Below are positions 12,471 through 21,319 of a stretch of 64,000 nucleotides of DNA, piece by piece. Each line of letters begins with the position of its first letter. Within the stretch, counting starts at the first letter, position 1. Source of the stretch: Epiperipatus broadwayi (Eukaryota > Onychophora > Udeonychophora > Euonychophora > Peripatidae); assembly GCA_028023455.1 (NCBI GenBank), contig JAQFVV010000022.1, positions 5,299,998 to 5,363,997 on the forward strand, given 5' to 3'. Both the position numbers and the translations under genes were made by a program. Under the pieces are notes generated by a model. The model ran no database searches and was not told the origin of the DNA. It saw nothing but the letters and a program-made list of their open reading frames with translations.

Positions 12471-12945
12471 GATCCAGGTTTGATTCCCATGCTTGAACTA
12501 TCACTGAGAGGAAAGAAATATACTTTTCAAAACATGAATATACTAGCCTGTGTGCTATTAATAACAATTTAATTAATATTTACTAAGGCTGTAACCTCAG
12601 GAATATGCGTCTGAAAAATGCAAAGGTAGGAACCTCTACAGGTCTTAACCACATGCTTATGCCTTGGAAGAAAAGAGGAGTAAGCTTGTGGTTAAGACCT
12701 GTGTCCCTGTCTTCGCATTTTTCAGACACATATTCCTGAGGTTACAGTCTTAGTAAATATTACTTAATATAATAATGTGCATTTAAAATAAATTTATAAT
12801 TATAACAGTTTAATGTAATTGGAAAATTTAAATAAAGTTTAATTTTTCTAAAGACATTCAATACTTTATATTAGATGATAGAAATAATCTAATGTATAAA
12901 TACAAGTAAAATGACATCATCACAAATCTTCAGGAAAACACTAAG
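12471..12945 (+). repeat. Upstream terminal repeat (pLTR-like) of the PLE
   Basis: This matches the downstream copy at 15325-15580: both have CCAGGTTT.ATTCCCAT, an ACTATCACTGA segment, the tail TTGGAAAATTTAAATAAAG, and ATTCAATA.TTTATATTAGATG, ending near the motif CTTCAGGAAAACA. Direct repeats flanking the coding part are characteristic of Penelope-like elements. The left copy is interrupted by a palindromic insertion (12575-12775). Its hammerhead-like box is badly degraded (CTGAGAGGAAAG, no proper stem II). Confidence 0.65.
12575..12775. mobile_element. Palindromic MITE inside the PLE repeat
   Basis: A near-perfect hairpin has arms of about 80 bp: AATATTTACTAAGGCTGTAA (near 12579) pairs with its complement ending near 12763, and CTGAAAAATGC (about 12612) pairs with GCATTTTTCAG (about 12715). 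It is absent from the homologous place in the downstream repeat (around 15450), so it inserted after the terminal repeats formed. No transposase is present. The superfamily is not identified. Confidence 0.7.
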
Positions 12946-13329
12946 TATTCTGTATGGATTTGATACTATCTAAAGCCAGCCAAAGTAGAAAATCATTTAA
13001 CTTTCTTATGTAAATCTAAATGAAAATCCGAAGAATAGTTTCTAAGAGTTTACAACTAAAACCTCCAATTCACTCCTAGAGATCTGAAAGAATTACTAAG
13101 AGAGCAAGTGGAGTTCTGTTAAAAAGAAGAATAAATGTTCAAAGGTTTTCCAAGTATCAAATCTTTTCTAAAAAGTAAAGTTAAGTTACTGATGAAAACT
13201 CCACAAGATTTTCTCAAGCAGTAAGATAATCATACTCTCCATTGCATGAAAAAATAAAAGAATACCAAAAGAAAAAACTTGCAAACCTACATGGGCATAT
13301 CAGAACTCACAATGTATCAAGCAGTGTAC

Positions 13330-15130
13330 AAACTTCATTTGTTAAAAGTTTCAGTTCTAAACATCTAATAGATACTGAAATTTCTGTTCTTGAAAAGGAT
13401 TAAACTTTGATATCATATGATCTAATATCCCTTTATTAGATAGTAATGTCAGTCACTAACTAATTCACTCCAAAATTGCCTTTAGAAGAACCAGCAGAAT
13501 TATGTTGGAGAGAATACTTGAAAAGCAACAAAAATTGAAGTTAAACATAACCTATGATGATATAAAAGCAATAAAATCTTTCAAAGTAGATAAATCTATA
13601 ATCACTCTCTCAGTAGATAAAGATAAGACAATTGTAATGGATACAACTGATTATCATAACAAAACACAAGAACTTCTTGCAGGCCAATACAGAAAAATGG
13701 CAAGAAAACCAATACCAAGTATAGAAGAAAGTTACAAGCATTACTCAAAAAAGCATCACTGTTACTTTATTGTTTCAGAAAAAACTAAACATCATATTTC
13801 AGCAAAATTTCTCATCTTTATGATCTACCTAAAATCAATAATGATTATGTTCCATTAAGCCCTATTGTTAATTCTAGAAATTCACCTTGCCAAGATTTCT
13901 TCTCAAAGTTCATAATCCTTTGGCATACAAGACCCAGTCCTTTGTCACAGATTCTACATAGTTTATAGAATTAATTAAGAACATGAAAATTGAAAGTACT
14001 AGTAACTTTTATGTGGAAATTTTATTCACAAGTGTATCATGTGGAAAAGCATTGACTATTGTAAGAAAAAGATTAAATGGTGATAATAGCTTACAAACCA
14101 TAACAAAGCTCTTTCTATTAATAGTATAATGGAACTATTAACATTCTGCATAACAACAGTCTAGTTTTAATACAACACAGAATTCTTCCAAAAAAATCAA
14201 AGATTGACTATGGACCCTTCATTGTCAACCTCTGATTAGCAAGATTTACATGGAAGAAGTTGAAACCATAGCCATAAAGACTACTCCATATCCAGTTAAA
14301 GTTTGGCTTCACTATGTTGATACATTTGTTGTATGGATACATGGTAAAGCACTACTACAAACATTCTGAAGCACATCAACAACATGTCCACTTCAATTAA
14401 ATTCACAGCAGAATCAGAACCAAAACAAAAATGGGCATTTTTAGATTTCTTGTGACAAGATTCCATCATGGAAAAATCAAAATTACAATTTACAGGAAAC
14501 CCACATATACAGGAAAATACTTAACACATACATCCAATTACACCAGAAACATAAAACATGGAGTTCTGCTATCAATATGGAACAGAGCAAAAGAAGTTTA
14601 TTCAGAAACCAGCAATTTGGAAAATGAAAAAATCTATATAAAAGAAATTCTTATAAAAAATGGTTATCATCAGCTGTTATTAAGAAAATCTTAAATAGTC
14701 AACAAAAAAAAAAACCATAAAAAAAAAAAAAATATTGATATGGTAGTGTATCAGTATATACCAAAAATAGAAGACAAATTAAGAAAACTTTGCAATCAGT
14801 ATAACATCAGAACAACTTTCCAGAGCCATACCACACTACAAAAAATTCTAATATATACAAAGACTAAACTTGAAATACTGAAAATAGAAAAATGCATCTA
14901 TGAAATACCATTTTAATGTAGAACATATATTGGTGAGACCAGTCACTCCATTGAAAAGTGATTGCAAGAGCACAAACTAATAATTAAAAGAGAAAAAACA
15001 GATGTATCTAAGGAAGCAAACCATGTATATCAATGAACATAGGTTCAATTTGGAAAATACAAAAATATTGAAAAATGTATAAAAATTGGATAGAGAGGAA
15101 AATGTATAAAAAAAGTAAATTCAAAGAAGC
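13330..15130 (+). pseudogene. Penelope-like element RT and GIY-YIG endonuclease, decayed
   Basis: Three frames together cover a PLE polyprotein. At 13502-13858 the peptide has the N-terminal PLE block with VDKDKTIVMDTTDY. About 13860-14430 holds frameshifted RT palm remnants, including the block around HYVDTFVVW (near 14309) where the catalytic YVDD has lost one Asp. At 14431-14694 is the conserved block with TIYRKPTYTGKYL and a downstream WNRAKEVYSET. About 14893-15010 encodes a GIY-YIG-like stretch with TYIGET followed by an EH motif, interrupted by stops. GIY-YIG after the RT is the canonical order for endonuclease-bearing PLEs. Multiple stops, frameshifts and the damaged active site make it inactive. 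The annotated limits are approximate. Confidence 0.85.
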
Positions 15131-15269
15131 TGCTTACAGGACAATGGTGAATAACCCCTATACATAATGTATAAAAACCATTAATCAGAATTGCTTTTAG
15201 GAAAATGTGAAGAAATCAGGAAGAATCTCGTAGATAAGTATAAGAAATTTCTACTGACTGTTGCCTTTG

Positions 15270-15580
15270 ATGGGATAACTCTGTTAGTTAGAGAATTTTC
15301 TTAAAATTCAATATTGAAAAATCTACAGATCCAGGTTTCATTCCCATTTTAGTACTATCACTGATTAGGCCTGCAACATCTGAGGAAGAAAGTAGAATAA
15401 TACCTCTCAAAACATTGTGATATACTAACCTGTGTTCTATTACTAACAGTTGAATGTAGTTGGAAAATTTAAATAAAGTTTAATTTTTCTAAAGATATTC
15501 AATATTTTATATTAGATGATGGAAATAGTTCAATATAACTAAAATATCACTTTCCCACATCTTCAGGAAAACATGTAGCA
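15270..15580 (+). repeat. Downstream terminal repeat of the PLE with tRNA-like promoter module
   Basis: This is the downstream direct repeat of the PLE. It contains an A-box-like TAACTCTGTTAGTTAGAGA (15276-15294) and a B-box-like CCAGGTTTCATTCCC (15331-15345). Next is a hammerhead-like segment starting CTGAGGA (about 15380), with GAGG...CCTC able to form stem II and CAAAAC in place of GAAAC. The tail is shared with the upstream copy. The GAAA change predicts loss of cleavage. Placing pol III-like boxes before the ribozyme is the same layout as the unit at 12203-12470. Confidence 0.6.
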
Positions 15581-15593
15581 CTTAATGACTTTA

Positions 15594-15845
15594 TACTACA
15601 TATAAGGGACTTGAACTTAGATTTTCAAACACCCACATCTATCCAATCTATCTTATACAACTGATACATGTGACCACATCCATGTAAAAAAGATAAATGA
15701 TGTCCAAGATATGTATTTCATGCTGAACCAGCACTCATCAGTTGGTTCATATCATCATCTGCAACACATAAATCATTGCTCCATTTATATTAAGATCAAA
15801 TCTTCAAACTTTAATGGACAAGCTTCAATCTCCTCCATTCTCCAA
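15594..15845 (-). mobile_element. Hammerhead-bearing tRNA-like SINE, copy A
   Basis: On the minus strand the order is: a leader with AAGCTTGTCCATTAAAGTTT, the hammerhead (15745-15704), then a pol III-like module with A-box-like TGTATCAGTTGTATAAGA (near 15667) and B-box-like AAGTTCAAGTCCC (near 15600). Relatives lie at 20815-21225 and 51640-51880. The combination of a type I hammerhead with pol III boxes in a repeat of a few hundred bp resembles the Sm-alpha family of schistosomes. Exact ends and a target-site duplication are not clear, so the limits are approximate. Confidence 0.65.
15704..15745 (-). ncRNA. Type I hammerhead ribozyme, core-perfect (SINE copy A)
   Basis: Reading from 15745 to 15704: stem I CCAA, CUGAUGA (15741-15735), stem II of 6 bp (GUGCUG/CAGCAU with a GUU loop, closing pair G-U), GAA, stem III AUA/UAU with a CA loop, cleavable C, stem I partner UUGG. 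All invariant core residues are present. Stem I is 4 bp of Watson-Crick pairs and stem III ends in the required A15.1-U16.1. Predicted active type I ribozyme. Four related copies in the window are all damaged. Confidence 0.8.
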
Positions 15846-15936
15846 CTCTTTGGTGATGTTGTTGTTTTTTTTTAATTGCTTTTTCACAAAGAATTTATGA
15901 GACCCAGAAGATATATACTTGTATAAATAAAAACCA

Positions 15937-15969
15937 AAATAATCTGCTTTAAAGTACTAATTTTGTGTG
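15937..15969. repeat. 33-bp perfect direct repeat, left copy
   Basis: A 33-bp sequence centred on AATCTGCTTTAAAGTACTAA is repeated without mismatch at 21283-21315, in the same orientation. The two copies bracket the hAT element and the SINE cluster. The length is too great for a hAT target-site duplication (8 bp). It may come from a duplicated SINE tail or from an older insertion or recombination. Confidence 0.75.
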
Positions 15970-16496
15970 TATGATAATAGTTATTGTGTAGGCATTAATA
16001 TAGATCAGCGGTCGGCAACCTTTTCGATATTGCGGACCACTAACATAATTTTTTAAGGTACGAATTAATACAAGCATTGAGTATAATATACATTTATAAT
16101 TTTAATTATAACATAATAATAAAATAATAGTAATATATATTAAAAATTAGTATGACATTTGCTGCTTTTGGTTTAAAATTATTTTATTAATTCTTGGCTC
16201 CAATGATGTCACTACAGTATGTAAAGGAGCTTCTATCTCAAGCCGAAAACGACACCTGTTATAGTTGAGAACGTTTCTTCACACAAGTAGGTCATTGTGA
16301 ATGTAAAGAAATATTCAAATGATTGTAATATTGAACTTAAAGCACAAAATAAATTAGAATATTATATTAATATAATTTTTGGGTAAATTTTGTAATTATT
16401 TGTTTTCATTTTGAGTTAAATGAAAGTAAAACTAAGTGTATATTTGTATGTTTTATAATTTGTTAAAGAATTATGTTTTATTTTGTTTTTTGTTAA

Positions 16497-16513
16497 TATA
16501 ATGTTCATTTTAT
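16497..16513. repeat. 17-bp target-site duplication, left copy
   Basis: TATAATGTTCATTTTAT here is repeated exactly at 20257-20273. It brackets the minus-strand LINE copy and marks its insertion into the hAT element. Confidence 0.75.
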
Positions 16514-19500
16514 CTTTCAAAAACAAATTTTATTCACAAAAACAAATTTTATTCACAAACCATAAGAATCATTTACAAAAAGAAGGACATTTACATATCA
16601 ATCTCAAAGGAGACCAGTTAACAAAATTAGAGGTTACACTTGTATATATAAAAAGAAAAAAACAATTAATTTCATATCAATTACATTAAGACATTAGTTA
16701 TCACCAGAAATTGAAGACATATAACTTCCCATTCCAGAAATCATAGTAGTGGCCCATTTACATTAATCTGATCATGTATATCACATATATGATGGTGTTA
16801 GTCAATTCAAACACATATAAGTTTGTTTAATTTACGAACATGTAGACAATGATTAAAACCATATTTGGCCATTTAGTCTATAGAGCTTTATCTTACCAAG
16901 TGAAGGGCACTTCCAATGTTTCTGTGTGTATTATTTTAACATTTAAATATCGAGAAATTAGTCATTATGAACCATATATGAAAGCCATACACTTTACTTA
17001 TAGATCATGAGGTTAGCCAATCCAATATAGGAATAACATTGATAAAAAAATTACATAAAAGCAGGTTTTCTTAGAATACCTGAGACTGAAAATTATACAA
17101 AATATATCATGGATTCTTTCCAGTAAACAAATCAGTTACCATTAAGCATTATTAAAGCAGACAATATATTTATTGGGTCATTGATTAAAACTGATTTATT
17201 AATCAAATGAAAGCCCTTTCCTATTATTCATCAATTAGTTGAATAACTTTATAATAACATTTTCTAGTTCTTGGATTGGATCTCTTCCATATAGAGTTTA
17301 TCTAGAATGTTTTAGGTAAATGGTTCATTCAAATTTTCTTAGTATCTGTGGATTTACAACTTTATATTCTTTTCATCATCAGTACTACACTTTGTTTTAG
17401 GTTTATTAGAGACCAGGTCTGGTTGAACATCCAATTCTGAAAAATTTTTGGTCTAATTCTTTAATTTCTTTGTGTAAAGACATTTTAATCATGTCATATT
17501 CTTCTCTTCTTTTGAAGATGATCTTATTTCTCAGTGACCAAATGGAAAAATTTATAAATGTTGCCAATCTTATGACCTCAAAATGTCCATGCTTGAAGGC
17601 TTTAGTCAAATTTACACAAGCTGATTCTTTGTTTTTAATGAGAGATTTAAAAATGTTTCTTATGATATTCCAAATTTGACACTCTTCCAATATATGTGCC
17701 ATTGTCTCATCACTACACCTACATAGTGTGCATATAGGGTCCAGATTTTAATTCCTTTTACTATGTAGGAAGTCAGCAGTAGGCAAGGTCCCAAGGTTGA
17801 TCTTGATTAAAAAATCAACAAACCTCGGTTCCAATTTTAGATGTTTGGTCAACCTCGAGAACCTCGATATCCCAATCAAAAGAATATTGTCTATTTTAGT
17901 TTCTTCCAGATTCATAAGATCATATGTGTTCCAATAGTTTAGTTTGTTGTTAAACATTGTTCCTGGCTTCTTCATTTTAGATGGGTTAAATACTATGGAG
18001 ATTTGCTTTTGAATCCAAAGCCTTCCATTTTTGGGAGGTGGCCTATCAGTAGGTAGGAGTTATTTCTTCTGAGAATATTGGTCCTTCTATATCTAGGTTT
18101 TTCATAAATAATCTGGTAAGTACATTATGAAAGCGCTGTATTAATAAGATTTTGACTGTGTAGTCCTAAGCCATTCATTTGTTTAGGTTTCTGTAGGAGG
18201 CACAGGCTGATGACAGGAGCTCCCCCCCCCAACACATCTTCCCACATTGGGTTTTGACATTCCCTATAAAGGCTTTTGTCGGTGAGAAGCCTGCAAGGAA
18301 GTACATGATCTTGGGAAGCATTACAGCATTCATCAGTGTGATTTTCCTGAACAAAGACAAATAACAATCCAATAAATTTTGTTATTTTAGTCATTAGATC
18401 ATTTTCTATTTCCTTCCTCATTTTAGATTGAGAGGCCACTAGATGAAAATCCAGGAACTTCTGAGGTGGAGCCTTAAATATGCCAGAAATTTGTTTGCCG
18501 GTCATAATCGACCAGATTGCCGATTTCTCCTGTTGACTCTTAGACCAAATTCACATTCAAATTGGTCCAAGAGCTCCCCTAGCCCAGCAAGCTCCTCCTG
18601 CAAAGAAAAACCACCACATTGTCCATATAGGAGACATGATGGACCCTCTCTCTTAGCAAAGGTATGGATATCCCTTTAAGAGATTCCTCGATGCTTAGCA
18701 GGAGAGGATTCACATAGGCAGTGAAAATGAGCACACTCAGAGAAGAGCCCTGAGAAATAAAAATACAGGCTTAAATCCTGGGGACACCCTCCCATTTAGA
18801 GACAAAAACACCTCCCTATTATACAGGAGGTTCTCTATCATCTGGAGGTAGGCAGCTGGTACTTTGGGTCCCTCCAGGATCTAAGTGTGTCAACTCGAAC
18901 ACAATCAAAAGCAGCAGAAAAATTGAGCTGAACTGCGATTGGCTGCGAGAACTTCTTCATCCAAATGTACTCTATCAATAGATGAAATCGGCTCACAGCA
19001 TCATCTGTCAAGCTCCCCTTTTTGGCAAACTGGCAGTTAGACAGCTGATCAATTATAATATCTTGTATGTCATTTTTAATTATGGCCTCAACTGTCTTCA
19101 CAAGTAGAGAGATCATTGATATTGGCCTGTGATTCCCCAGGTTTTGAGGGCCTTCTAGTTTCTTAACCAGAGGAACGATGGCAATTGGGTTGATTTCTGG
19201 AAGTTCCTGGCAGCCATCAGCCAAAAGATCTGACATCCTTTTAATGATTGGCACTGAGAAAGCACTTAAATGAAGCAGGAGAAATTTTGGGATTCCATGC
19301 AAGCCAGGATGAGTTTTGTCTGGCATCATCTTTAATTTATCAATAATTATTTTTTTCTGTGATTTTGTTGCTTGAATTTTTAATTAAATTAAATTCTCTT
19401 CTTTCAATCATGATTCCACCTGGCTTAAACTTTTCAACATAATGATCACATATCCTGGCCAGCATGGAAGACCCTCCATATAGGTTGCCATCTATCTCAA

Positions 19501-20256
19501 TCACTCTGGGTGCCTTGGCCTTTCTGCCTGCTCCAAGAGCCCACATAAGATAGCCTCTGGTCCAAAAGTGCTGATGATGTATAAATTGTCACGATCTCTT
19601 TTATAGAAAGATATTCAGCAACTTCCTCCTGCTTACTTTTGTGTTTCGTTTTCACGTCTATGGTAGATTCAACATTCTGTGCCTTACTGGGAAAGTTCAT
19701 TAATTTTGTCGCAATCTTATCTAATTTGGATAATAACTGAATAGGGCCCAAGGTTTTTGAGGTGCATTTAGTAATCAATTTACCAAGAATCTCCATAAAT
19801 TGCATTCATGCATGATATGGATGAAGATTACTCAAATCAACTTCTTTGAACAATATATATGTCTCAGATACTAGTTGGATGCTGATATTTGTTCGAATTA
19901 ACATTCTTATAGTTCTGGGGAGCTCCTGTGCTGAGTCATTAGAGTTATTAAACTCAAAATCACATTCAATTAAAAAGTGGTCTGAAAACATAATTGATCA
20001 CAGTTGCACCTTCAGGGATTTAAAAATTTCTGGGGAGACAAATAGCAAATCAATCAATGTTTTTGCCTTCTTATTATAAAAGGAGAAGGCCCCATCTGGA
20101 AACAGCGATCGACAGCCCATCAATTTTCCGATTTATCAAATGTCCATATCTATATTGAAAATTATCATATGTTAAGTTACAATCCCTAATAATTAAAGTG
20201 GGAAAGGGATTGGTCCTCAATGCTATGTTTATATTCTGTATAATTTTGTGTATGAG
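16514..20256 (-). mobile_element. 5'-truncated LINE copy, relative of the intact LINE
   Basis: The minus strand encodes a decayed ORF2 related to the intact ORF2 at 32484-35711. It starts inside the endonuclease domain at 20256 and continues to a 3' region at about 16514-17400 without coding signal. Perfect 17-bp direct repeats flank it. 5' truncation plus a TSD is the hallmark of target-primed reverse transcription. It belongs to a different subfamily or is much older than the intact copy, because the protein identity visible by eye is only partial. Confidence 0.75.
17400..20256 (-). pseudogene. Decayed LINE ORF2 (endonuclease fragment, RT, C-terminal domain)
   Basis: Fragments in order on the minus strand: an endonuclease piece with RDCNLTYDNFQYRYGHLINR (about 20268-20074), parallel to the GDFN region of the intact copy; a linker (19991-19806, 19805-19497); an RT block with DKTHPGLHGIPKFLL and NHRPISMISLLVKTVEAIIK plus NFSAAFDCVRVDTL (19329-18838), where the palm Asp of the usual LD.AAAFD is changed to Asn; RT thumb and connection (18505-18125); and C-terminal pieces (17975-17748, 17702-17406) with MAHILEECQIW and a run matching the LINE tail. 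The GDFN Asp is replaced in the endonuclease fragment. Frameshifts and stops separate all pieces. Nonfunctional. Confidence 0.8.
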
Positions 20257-20273
20257 TATAATGTTCATTTTAT
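20257..20273. repeat. 17-bp target-site duplication, right copy
   Basis: An exact match to 16497-16513. It bounds the LINE insertion at its 5'-truncated end. Confidence 0.75.
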
Positions 20274-20814
20274 TTCATAAAAATTAATGAATCTATATTT
20301 ATTACATTTTATATATGTAATTTTCTAATTCATATCTACAAAATTTAATAATGAATAGTATTCTCTTCTTTAATAATTTTTGTAGATGGGTTTTCCTTCA
20401 AAATTCTTAATAAAAATTGAGTTTTAGTTCACCCAATTATCAAGGATGTGCCCATGCCTAATCAATTGTACTGACTCCGTATAAGGAGAAGTCACAGTGC
20501 ATCACATCACATCACATTACAGAATTCAGTATTCTTATTTTGTTACTTTTTCTATGCCTCTGCCTTGAGGTAAATGTTTTGCAAGTCACAGTAGTATTTT
20601 GTAACAAATTAATTAGCAGTATAATGTTCTTGTTTTATTTTACATATAATAATACAGTTTAAACAAAATTCATTTTGTATTTAAAAATTTTATCAAATGA
20701 GCTTAGCGAATTTAAATAATATCTGAATTTCTTTGGGGACCATTAAAATTATGTCACAGATTATCAGTGGTCCATGGGCTTACTTGCATATTTGCAATCT
20801 CTAAATAAATATAG

Positions 20815-20938
20815 AGGATTTGAACTTATACTTTTAAGCACCTTTTAACTATCCATACTATCTCATACCACTGATACACATGATCACAATAATAATCACC
20901 AATATATGTATTTCATGCTAAACCAGCTCTCATCTGGA
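20815..20938 (-). mobile_element. Hammerhead SINE, copy B (minus arm)
   Basis: A pol III-like module (B-box-like complement near 20819-20835, A-box-like complement near 20865-20880) is followed by a hammerhead remnant at 20899-20937. The core box is altered to CAGATGA while stem II, GAAA and the UUGG partner remain. It faces the next copy head to head, giving an inverted pair. Confidence 0.6.
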
Positions 20939-21060
20939 TCAACTGATGAGTGCTGATTTAACATGAAATACATAAATTGGTGATTATTTTTCTATTCTAC
21001 ATGTATGTGGTCATGGGTATCAGTGGTATGAGATAGTATGGATAGTTGAAGGGTGCTTGA
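20939..21060 (+). mobile_element. Hammerhead SINE, copy C (plus arm)
   Basis: This begins with CTGATGA (20943-20949). Stem II is weakened by a C-A mismatch, GAAA is present, and stem III has an A in place of U16.1, so cleavage is unlikely. Downstream are A-box-like TATCAGTGGTATGAGATAGT and the start of the B-box region, which ends abruptly at GGGTGCTTGAGG where copy D begins. Confidence 0.6.
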
Positions 21061-21225
21061 GGTCCAGATGAGTGCTGGTTTCACATGAAATACTTATATT
21101 GGTGATTATTTATCTTTTCTACAGGTCTGTGGTCATGTGTATCAGTGGTATGAGATAGTATGGACAGTTGAAGGGTGCTTGAAAGTCTAGGTTCAAATCT
21201 CCTATATTTACAATTAGGCTTCAGG
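21061..21225 (+). mobile_element. Hammerhead SINE, copy D, in tandem with copy C
   Basis: This is a head-to-tail repeat of the preceding copy. The hammerhead remnant is at 21061-21102 with CAGATGA instead of CUGAUGA. The pol III module is clear: A-box-like TGTATCAGTGGTATGAGA (21138-21155) and B-box GGTTCAAATCT (21190-21200), about 35 bp between them. Tandem copies are expected for ribozyme-bearing repeats that replicate through circular or concatemeric RNA, but unequal exchange would also produce them. Confidence 0.65.
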
Positions 21226-21282
21226 TATGTGAAGAGTGCCAGTACTTCAAATATTAATATCTAAATAATTAAATAATAAATA

Positions 21283-21315
21283 AAAATAATCTGCTTTAAA
21301 GTACTAATTTTGTGT
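21283..21315. repeat. 33-bp perfect direct repeat, right copy
   Basis: An exact match to 15937-15969 in the same orientation, on the far side of the hAT/SINE cluster. Confidence 0.75.
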
Positions 21316-21319
21316 CTAT

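Larger units (their letters stand above)
16006..20780. mobile_element. hAT-type DNA transposon or MITE, split by a LINE
   Basis: The left terminus begins CAGCGGTCGGCAACC (16006-16020), followed by TGCGGACCACTAACAT. This is the typical start of a widespread group of animal hAT terminal inverted repeats. The right side at about 20733-20780 has the mirrored GGGGACCATTAAAATTATGT and GTGGTCCATGGGC, as expected just inside the opposite terminus. The final GGTTGCCGACC-like bases are missing. No transposase reading frame is recognised, so this is a nonautonomous or gutted copy. The middle is occupied by a LINE insertion (16514-20256) flanked by a 17-bp duplication. Confidence 0.65.

Noticed and set aside
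12600-12740. Hammerhead in the 12.6-kb palindrome (CTGAAAAATGC)
   Set aside because: No G8-A9 and no GAAA at the right distance in either arm.
18175-18505. Independent genes on the minus strand at 18.2-18.5 kb
   Set aside because: They fit the RT connection region of the decayed LINE ORF2 in the right order.
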